64,000 nucleotides of DNA from Porites lobata. Its lineage: Eukaryota > Cnidaria > Anthozoa > Scleractinia > Poritidae. Under the pieces are notes generated by a model that did not search any database, was not told the origin of the DNA, and saw only the letters and a program-made list of their open reading frames with translations. A program made the translations under genes and the position numbers. The DNA lies in NCBI GenBank assembly GCA_942486035.1, contig CALNXK010000082.1:2099501-2163500 (forward strand). The letters run 5' to 3'. Shown in pieces: positions 59,101-64,000 of the stretch. How positions within the stretch are numbered: position 1 is the stretch's first letter; each line of letters opens with the position of its first letter.

Positions 59101-62100
59101 TTTTTTAATAAGTTATGTGTAAATAAGTAAGTAAGGGGTCATTTACAGAAAATGACCCAACGGCTCACAAGGCTACTACTATCCGGACTTTCACGACACG
59201 AGCGCAACTAGTTTGCAACTCACCTGACAGCCTACAAGACGAGACTGATTATCTTAACAACATTTTTAGTCTGTGTTGTAATTATTACAACACGGACTTT
59301 GTTAGACAGAACACTCACAGCAACACTGATTCCAACACTCAGACCAACGTCAACTCTGGCCCTGTAACAACAGCGACTATACTGTACATCAGAGGCACCT
59401 CTGAAACTATCGCACCTATATTATAACCTTACAATATACGTGTTGCACATAAACCGATAACTACTTTACGACGACTGCTTACCGGTACTAATGTCAAGGA
59501 CAAAGACAAACCGGAGGACAGACAGGGAGCAGCATACAAGATCAAATGCTGCGACTGCAAGGCTTCTTACATTGGTGAAACCAGCAGAAACCTTAGCACA
59601 TGACTGACGGAACACAAATGAGTGACGAGGAATGGTGACGTCAACAACCACCTTGCTGAACACCATTTACAGATGAAACATCAATTGATTGGGACTCTGT
59701 GACACGTATAACGTATTCTACAGACTACTATCAATGACTTTATACTTTAGAAAGCTGGTTTACTAACTTAGAACAAACGCCACTGAATCATAGCCAACAG
59801 CTACCAGCACTGTACAAATGACTTATTGACGAGATTAAGCATAACTACAAGAAAACAACTGAAGAACTGACAATTTGAATAACAAGACTCGTTACTGATT
59901 ACGAGTCTTCATAGCCAATAACATCACGACTTAACTGACACACAACCAATAACATCGCGACGTAATTGACCAATCAGATCAATAACCAGAGTAAAATACC
60001 ATCAACTGATGAGGTACAACTCACTTTGACTCCAAAGACTACCATACAGGTTGTTGAAACGTCAGTCACTGTCAACAACAACAGTCCTATTCAGGACTAC
60101 GTTCACCCGGACGATCAAGCTCAACCTACTTTTGAAATGACTCCTTAGTTCAAACCTTTCACAGAAAATATCCTGTTTTAATTTACTAGTTTGTAATGCG
60201 CATTTGATCATTAATTTTGATATAGTTAATTTGCACAATACCAAGTAATAAATATTATCATTAGTAGTAGTAGTAGTAGTACGAGTATTACATAAACAAT
60301 CTGTTCACAAGTCCAGTTGGGCCAGTTTCCATTAATTCTTAGAGGCTCACACCAAAATACATGTAAAGTGGTCCGTAACGTGCTGTTTAACTTTAAAAAC
60401 TGTTGCCAAGTGATGCGACTTTGAAAACAGAGCACAAAGAATCACTGGCAGGTGTCTGCAATAATTATTAGTAGCCAGGTAACTGAACAGCTACACTGTA
60501 GGAAGTTCTTTAGGTTCTATTAATAATTTCCTATTGTTTGCTATAAAAGTAGCTGGGGATCACACCCACAGTATTCAGGGAAAATCCCTGGCCCCTGGCC
60601 CATAATAGTATGTTCCCACAACCAGACGGCAGGAAAGAGAGGACGGCAAAACACTTGTGTGTGACAAACATGACAGGGCTATCACTCGTGAGTTTTGTCC
60701 TGATCTTCACTTACCATTAATCTTTTCTGGTCTTTTACAAAAAGATCTGTTTAAAGAAAGGCGAAGTTTGGCAGAAATTATTGTCACGCTTGTCACACAA
60801 GGTTTGCCATGTTCTCTCCTCTTCCGTCCTGTTGCTTAAGTTCACTAATTTTTTGCCGATTTCAAGGGGTCAGCTGTGCATAAAAATAATACTGATCCAT
60901 TCACAATACTACCGGTATACCTTGTAATTTTCCCTTGGCCCCCTGCACACGCTTCCAGTTCACCACAAGACCACACTTCTGCTCTCATAAAAGAAAACAA
61001 ACTTAGATAATCAGTAACGATTATTTCTTAACATGAAGTTCAGGATAAATCACAATTTCATACAATAAAATATGTACATATAAAGGAGATGTGTACATGT
61101 ACATACCGTTAAGATCTGCCTAACAAGTGCATCAGAGGCTTTTTCAGTTATGTTACCTACAAACACTGTTATTGTTGTGGATGATTTTTCTTGATGTTGA
61201 TTCTGAAAGAAAGACACAGTTTAACCCCTTGTCTACCGAGGACATAAATTATATGTATATATGTTGTCATTCAATTTTATCCTTGGTTTAAATCTTATTT
61301 TCTTTTGTTTTTGGGTATGGTAATGTATGATTAATTACATGATAATGAGTTTGAAACAAAAGAAAATAAAATTTGAACCAAGGATAAAATTGAACCACAA
61401 CAGATACAATCAGCAAACCAGGATGAATATATGCGTCTTCAGACAAATGAAATCACCAAAAGTCTGGTCGTTTGAGTTGCCTTGAACAAATGAACTCCAG
61501 TCGTTGAAAAAGGTCACCAGTAGCTGGGTGTATTTGGCTCTGGTAGGCAAGGGGTTAATAAAAAAAATTCCCTTTTACATATGATAAGGGAAAATAATGA
61601 ATGTACGTGAATAAGAAAAAGGGTTTCTAATTCAACTTTTCATATGTCCTTAAGGGCTTCAAAAATACTTGTATCTTTTTTTCCTTCCATCAATAGTTCA
61701 ATGGTCAGGCTGCTGGTGTGGTTATTAAGCTATTTTGTAATCATTGAAATACTGATGGGAAAACACAGACCTATATGTTTTGTAACAGTATATTTATGTA
61801 TTATCATAGCCCATAGGTAAAAGATAAAAACAAATCCTGCAAAAGGTAAGCTAACCTGATAATTATTATTGTGCTTATTTTCTGATCTGTATGGAGGCCG
61901 TGATGGAGGAACTGCTGGTGTGGGAAGCAATGGCATACCTGGAGGCTAAACAAGATTCAAATCAAAGTGAACAGTTTTCATCATTGATAGTTATACCAGA
62001 ATGACTTGATCAAGATTTACATTAGACATGAAAGGCTGTCATTCCAATCAAGGAGCAGAGGCAGGAATGTTTTTAAACTTTCCAAATTACAATGGATACA

Positions 62101-62401
62101 ATACATTCAACACCCTCTTAGCCTCTTTAAGACAAACAACTCCCCCAAAATGTACAGCGTAGCCCTATTGGTCACTGTGGTTCTTTAATCATATTCTTTG
62201 ACTCTCTCCAGACCTCTCTCCAAGACAAGCATATCTCAGCAGATACAAAAAGGGCTGGTTGTTGTCTCTATGTGTACTACAGTAATTCACATAGAGTAAC
62301 ATGTCACTCTACCAAAGCAGGTTGTGAAAACTCCTCGAAAATTAGGAACCATGCTGATGTAATCACCACTACTGTGTACATACAGTGCTGTATATATATA
62401 C

Positions 62402-62436
<35 letters not shown>

Positions 62437-62974
62437 ACTCTCCTTCAAAACTCTCTACTGAAATCTATTAAAGACTGGGATTAACTTTTCCACTGAATAA
62501 ATTATGTAAATCAGTCTAGTATATAAGTAATGGTAAAGTTATTCTCATTAAAATCCCCTGATGGTGGCACAGTGACAGGGTTCAAACCTCTTATATATAT
62601 ATATATATATATATATTTAACTCTCCTTCAAAACTCTCTACTGAAATCTATTAAAGACTGGGATTAACTTTTGCTACATGGCACAGTGACAGGGTGCATT
62701 TCTTTGATGGAATTCCACACATGTATTGACTATGTTCCTCCTGAGATCAGTTCAGAAAAAAAAACAAATTTTACGTTATAGTATAATGCTTGGCAGTGAG
62801 TGTGATTTAGAATTTTAGGAAATGAAATCTGGGATTTTTCATGAATAGAGATCTTACCAGCGGGTAGGAATGTGGAAAACAAAAACCACATGTGTGCATG
62901 TAAACTTACCACATTCAAGGGAGGGACTCCTGGAACAGAAATTGGAGGTTTCGTTTGTAATGAAGGAGGAGGAA
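41165..62974 (-). CDS. RBM25: RNA-binding protein 25 (RRM + RE/RD-rich + PWI), 5' end outside the window
   Basis: A U1 snRNP-associated SR-related protein controlling splice-site choice in the nucleus. Minus-strand exons, 5' to 3': 62910-62974, 61856-61945, 61107-61202, 60921-60978, 58467-58558, 57292-57363, 55991-56074, 55696-55774, 53964-54047, 49797-50177, 48704-48793, 48102-48175, 46394-46532, 45294-45377, 43726-43908, 43100-43345, 42496-42594, 41605-41652, 41165-41257. Pro-rich N-terminus (PPGMPLLPTPAVPPS), RRM (TVFVGNITEKASDALVRQ, KCGLVVNWKRVQGA, AFGFCDYGDPEAGLRAIRLL), VKVDAKTK, an acidic exon, SLVSREIRSFRDTYR, a 127-residue Arg/Asp/Glu-rich exon, FLEDYDDDKDDPKYYKGSALQ, SLIERIPTAKDELFAY, and PWI (RRIRPWVNKKIIEYIGEEE; LDEEAEVFVVKMWRLL). 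The C-terminus KKLGLVK is followed by a stop. Residues and order match vertebrate RBM25 closely. About 718 residues are present. Phases agree except after 55696-55774, which ends in phase 1 while the next exon begins in phase 0, so one small exon is unplaced. Confidence 0.95.
44120..44337. mobile_element. MITE family A copy 2
   Basis: Left CAGCTTAAGCAACAGTCTTT, GACGTCAACCGGAAGTGG; right CACTTCCGGTTGACGTGC, TGCTTAAGCTCCC. The same family as 47084-47304. It lies in the RBM25 intron between exons 45294-45377 and 43726-43908. Confidence 0.8.
44795..45028. mobile_element. MITE with TTAGGGTGGATTTCC ends and TTTACGCGCGTAAA core words
   Basis: TTAGGGTGGATTTCCAGTAT at the left and GTGGAAATCAACCCTAA at the right are inverted. 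GTAAATTTTTACGCGCGTAA and TTACGCGCGTAAATTTTACG lie symmetrically inside. A partial relative is at 47516-47660. Confidence 0.8.
45535..45690 (-). mobile_element. tRNA-derived SINE, copy 2
   Basis: On the minus strand ACCTTAGTTGGTAGAGCTAC (A-box-like) is followed about 35 bp later by GGTTCGAATCCCGC (a good B box). Upstream sequence matches copy 1 at 31270-31430 (CATGTCTTATTCCTTTTACG and AAGATGACCTCAACAG-type words). It is preceded by an A-run in the plus orientation. Confidence 0.65.
46002..46367. mobile_element. MITE family D copy 2, next to an RBM25 splice donor
   Basis: TAGAGCGATTTTCGTTTGAC at the left and GGTCATACGAAAATCGCTCTA at the right are inverted. At 366 bp it is the longer of the two copies (the other is 39422-39728, in opposite orientation). 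Its right end is 26 bp from the low edge of RBM25 exon 46394-46532, that is, just inside the intron after the GTTTGT donor on the minus strand. Confidence 0.85.
46840..46960. repeat. Penelope-tail-like fragment (CTGATGAAGGCAGCATTGCC)
   Basis: CCTGATGAAGGCAGCATTGC, then CGAAACGTCGGAGTC, would encode PDEGSIAETSES. Such a peptide is often seen at the end of cnidarian Penelope-like elements and related repeats. No adjoining coding sequence is preserved. The assignment is from remembered repeat texture only. Confidence 0.3.
47084..47304. mobile_element. MITE family A copy 3 (best preserved)
   Basis: GGGAGCTTAAGCAACAACGT, TTTTGAGCGACGCACGTCAACCGGAAGTG at the left is mirrored by CACTTCCGGTTGACGTGCGT, GGCTCAAAAACGTCGCTGCTTAAGCTCCC at the right. 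TA flanks both ends, consistent with a TA target duplication. The interior of about 120 bp has no coding frame. Confidence 0.85.
47516..47660. mobile_element. Partial copy of the TTAGGGTGGATTTCC MITE
   Basis: TTAGGGTAGATTTCCACCGT, GTTTACGCGCGTAAATACAA and GGTCGCGCGTAAATGTAAGA correspond to the left half of 44795-45028. The right TIR is missing. Confidence 0.55.
48984..49298. mobile_element. MITE with ACCGTAGAATTCCGAAAATAAGCCCC ends
   Basis: The left end ACCGTAGAATTCCGAAAATA and the right end TATTTTCGGAATTTTACGG are inverted. Inside are several CCCTCCAAATATAAGCCCC words and an internal CCCCCGGGGG palindrome. It lies in the RBM25 intron upstream of exon 48704-48793. Confidence 0.8.
50864..51139. 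mobile_element. Palindromic MITE, AAGGCCGATACACA ends
   Basis: TTAAGGCCGATACACAGG at the left and TGTGTGTATCGGCCTTTAA at the right are inverted. GGAGCATGCTCCAGG and GGGGTTTTGCTCCCGGAGC recur in both arms. Its right end touches MITE family C copy 2. Confidence 0.8.
51139..51348. mobile_element. MITE family C copy 2
   Basis: TAATCCTTTAAGCCCCAATC at the left, the internal words GAATTAGCTGAGAGAATTGG and TTCTCATAACC, and the decayed right end GGAAATTAAAGGTTTAA. It is in reverse orientation relative to copies 1 and 4. Confidence 0.7.
51916..52150. mobile_element. MITE family A, divergent copy
   Basis: GGGAACTTAAGCACCAGACG at the left pairs with the right end ACATCTGGTGCTTAAGTGTCC. CCAACCGGAAGTATTTTTGC in the left arm ties it to family A. 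It abuts a family B copy at 52157. Confidence 0.65.
52157..52325. mobile_element. MITE family B copy 3, with a 22-G run
   Basis: GACTATTTTGGAACCCGCCC and ACAATGCACTCTGCTTGCCC at the left are mirrored by GAGTGTACTATGAGGCATTC and GAAAATAG at the right. The G-rich arm has expanded to an uninterrupted run of 22 G at 52270-52291. Confidence 0.75.
52345..52813. mobile_element. Pogo-type MITE, TACAGTGAAACCTC ends
   Basis: TACAGTGAAACCTCTATTAA, GCGGACACC at the left is mirrored by TCCGCATAATAGAGGTTTCA, CTGTA at the right, with TA at both outer edges. GTGTCCGCTTAAT words recur four or more times in the right half. This is the third element of a back-to-back cluster that begins at 51916. Confidence 0.85.
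52975..53255. mobile_element. Palindromic repeat with TATTTGGCATAAATACCACTCGTG arms
   Basis: TGATATTTGGCATAAATACC, ACTCGTGATATTTCAAAATTGT pairs with ACAATTTTGAAATATCACTC, GTGGTATTTATGCCAAATATCA. The left flank (CATGAGAAATTTCTGCAACT through GGTAGTAGTATAAACAAATA) recurs inverted at about 54715-54845. Confidence 0.7.
54715..54845. mobile_element. Inverted partial copy of the 52975 repeat
   Basis: CATGCTATTATTTGTTTATA, CTACTACCCGCAAAAGGTTTGTAATTTTCA and GCCAATCAAATTGCCGAAATTTCTCATG are the reverse complement of 52980-53100. The palindromic half is missing. Confidence 0.65.
54909..55114. mobile_element. MITE family C copy 3
   Basis: TTTAAGCCCCAAGATCCACA at the left, the internal words AATAGTTGAGAGAATTTGAT and AATTCTCATAACC, and GCGACCTAAAGGGTT at the right. 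It is preceded by a pogo-type terminus GGAGGTTCAACTGTATTG at about 54891-54908. Confidence 0.7.
56655..56860 (+). mobile_element. tRNA-derived SINE (plus strand)
   Basis: GGTGGCCTAGTGATCTTGGA (A-box-like) is followed by GGTCTGGTTTCAGCCCTACT (B-box-like), then TTGTGCAAGAAACTTTATTC and a body that ends near ACCCCTAGTCACTTCG. The text resembles widespread invertebrate tRNA-SINEs. It lies in the RBM25 intron between exons 57292-57363 and 55991-56074. Confidence 0.5.
57441..57805. mobile_element. MITE with AGGGACCTTA ends
   Basis: AGGGACCTTATGAAACTACG and ATGGTGACAG at the left pair with TGTCAGATTGTAAGGTCCCT at the right. It contains AACAACTCTGCACGTGCATC and GAACTCGGATGCGGTC, shared with partial copies at 57945-58215 and 21425-21695. 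It starts about 80 bp from RBM25 exon 57292-57363. Confidence 0.7.
57945..58215. repeat. Partial copy of the AGGGACCTTA MITE
   Basis: AATGGCGACAGTAACGAGAA, GAACAACTTTGCACGCACAT, CACGCCTTTTTTGTACATTTC and CTCTGATACCGTCCTGTTGG run parallel to 57460-57680 in the same orientation. The terminal AGGGACCTTA is not preserved. Confidence 0.6.
58674..58884. mobile_element. MITE family C copy 4 (best TIR)
   Basis: TTAACCCTTTAAGTCCCAAT at the left and GGGGCTTAAAGGGTTAA at the right are inverted. GGTTATGAGAATTGATAAAA and TGAAATTCTCTCAACTAATT lie inside. It is in the RBM25 intron upstream of exon 58467-58558. Confidence 0.8.
59140..60290 (+). pseudogene. Penelope-like retroelement 3' remnant with GIY-YIG endonuclease
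   Basis: Frames interrupted by several stops encode DRQGAAYKIKCCDCKASYIG, ETSRNLST, LTEHK and GDVNNHLAEHH. This is the GIY-YIG nuclease domain that lies C-terminal to the reverse transcriptase in Penelope-like elements (the CxxC/GIY-YIG-like KIKC...SYIGET pattern). A trailing segment follows with TTIQVVETSVT and PIQDYVHPDDQAQPTFEMTP (about 60024-60146). Stops and an altered first nuclease helix show it is dead. It ends near an AGT microsatellite at about 60262-60282. It lies in the RBM25 intron between exons 60921-60978 and 58467-58558, antisense to that gene. Confidence 0.7.
60262..60282. repeat. AGT trinucleotide microsatellite
   Basis: Six to seven AGT units at the 3' edge of the Penelope-like remnant, a position where such retroelements often end in simple repeats. 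Confidence 0.7.
61221..61558. mobile_element. MITE with TTAACCCCTTGTCTACC ends, next to an RBM25 splice acceptor
   Basis: TTAACCCCTTGTCTACCGAG at the left and TGGTAGGCAAGGGGTTAA at the right are inverted. An inner palindrome (CAATTTTATCCTTGG, ACAAAAGAAAATAAAATTTG at 61272-61396) may be a second, nested element; half of it recurs at 7336-7385. The left end is 18 bp from RBM25 exon 61107-61202 on the acceptor side, so the acceptor's upstream signals are partly made of element sequence. Confidence 0.75.
62390..62700. repeat. TA microsatellite and imperfect tandem duplication
   Basis: A TA run (62394-62432) followed by TTTAACTCTCCTTCAAAACT and CTCTACTGAAATCTATTAAAGACTGGGATTAACTTTT recurs with its TA run at about 62592-62670. 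The flanking GGCACAGTGACAGGGT also occurs twice (62565 and 62678). The two offsets differ (about 183 and 113 bp), so the second copy carries an internal deletion. Confidence 0.8.
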
Positions 62975-64000
62975 CTGCACAAGATAACAATACTGCACAT
63001 TAGCAACGTAATACAGTACCAATCAAAAGTAAGATACCACCCTTTCACCAGACATATATCTCATCATAGGTTACACAATTCTCCTTGTGCACTACATGAT
63101 CTGCATCTTGGTTACAAGACTCTTATAGCATGTAGACGATAAAAGCTACATCCTATTTTAACAACATCACATTGATGTTAGTATTGTTACACAACGTGAA
63201 TGTAGTTTATATAAATAAAATAAATCAATACCTTTAAGGGTAGTGTACCCCTTTCATGTTTAAATGCAGCCAAAGGAAAAAACAGTAACAGGACAGACTA
63301 AAAAATGGCTAAAATGGACCCAGTTTGACTTTTTTACCTTGATCTTTGGTTAGAGAAGCAACTTGTGAGAGGCTGTTTTTGCACCATTTTACACCATTGT
63401 TTCAAGGTCTTACGTGCTCTTAGTTTTCGAGACCCAAATTACCCCCAGTTTACCACAAAATTTCCTGAACTTTGATGCCATCTAACAGAAATTTCCTTCA
63501 AAAACCCAAGTTAAGTTTTAGATGAATGTCTAAATGTGTGAGTTATCTAGTATGAATAGAATTTGGAAAGAAAACAACCGCAGGACAAACTTGGAAAGTA
63601 GCAGGCAAACGCACTTATATTCCTTACATGCTGAACATACTAACAGTCTTGTAAAAAGTCATTTGCAAGATGGTGTTTGGCATTTCCAAAGTACACATGT
63701 ACTTGACACCACATTGCAAGTCTGTCAGAAAGCTACCTAGGCCATTTTGGTAAAACAGTCGTGCTTCCATCATGAAAGCAGGACTCAGGACTTGTTGCCC
63801 ATTGTCCATGGTAGTCAATAGAAGGAAAGATTTTGGTATGACCCCATACATTTATTACGCATACATATTTCAACTCTACTCACAAACTACTGGCGAGAAA
63901 AAGAATGAAATTCCTGCATGCATATCAAATGTATGGGGTTATAAGGAAATCTTACCCAATGGAATTTCCGTGGCAAATGTCAGACACTGAATGTACGATT
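62975..64000. other. RBM25 5' intron or upstream region, no exon assigned
   Basis: The most upstream RBM25 exon seen (62910-62974) begins in phase 2 behind a TTGTGCAG acceptor, so at least one more coding exon must lie to the right. I found no segment here that looks like the expected Pro-rich N-terminus with a start codon. Short open frames at 63534-63990 have no support. Confidence 0.4.

Noticed and set aside
60007..60068. CTGATGAG ... GTTGTTGAAACGTCAGTC resembling a hammerhead core in the Penelope remnant
   Set aside because: Stem II would be long and mismatched next to GAAA, and the 5' flank does not pair with the 3' flank. The same bases read as the conserved TTIQVVETSVT peptide.

Overview
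The window looks like animal nuclear DNA, most probably from an anthozoan cnidarian such as a stony coral. The evidence is intron-rich genes with GT-AG junctions, AT-rich introns, a spliceosomal protein close to vertebrate RBM25, remnants of Penelope-like and non-LTR retroelements, tRNA-derived SINEs and very many short inverted-repeat (MITE-like) elements. The taxon is inferred from this texture, not from a marker gene. No bacterial operon, CRISPR array, rRNA or intact tRNA gene was seen.

Three protein genes can be assembled from splice sites and reading-frame phase. (1) A two-exon gene at 5256-6830 (+) encodes an 85-residue protein of no family I recognise. (2) A 24-exon gene at 9750-36998 (+) gives an uninterrupted 984-residue product. 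It joins an acidic N-terminus, ankyrin repeats and a complete glycoside hydrolase family 20 (beta-N-acetylhexosaminidase) fold, with no signal peptide. The catalytic Asp-Glu pair reads Asp-Leu, so it is probably a cytosolic pseudo-enzyme or glycan sensor. A possible alternative last exon at 16749-16804 would give a 297-residue ankyrin-only protein. (3) On the minus strand, 41165-62974 holds all but the 5' end of the splicing factor RBM25: proline-rich N-terminus, RRM, Asp/Glu- and Arg/Glu-rich middle, and C-terminal PWI domain. Genes 2 and 3 converge, with about 4.2 kb between their stop codons.

The rest is repeats. 971-2645 is a terminal-inverted-repeat (TIR) unit with a 6-bp target duplication, enclosing a decayed Penelope-like reverse transcriptase. 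8150-8650 is a LINE 3' end. Intron 16 of the ankyrin-GH20 gene (about 7.1 kb) holds a 6-kb TTAA-flanked element with arms of about 1.1 kb, inserted into a TTAA at the end of an older MITE; inside it are a pogo-like MITE and a foldback structure with heptanucleotide-array arms. RBM25 introns carry at least ten further inverted-repeat elements, four SINE or Penelope remnants, and two MITEs within 20-30 bp of splice sites. Gene exons were set by splice sites with phase checked at every junction. Repeat boundaries were read by eye and are good to a few bases where TIRs are clear, and to tens of bases otherwise.
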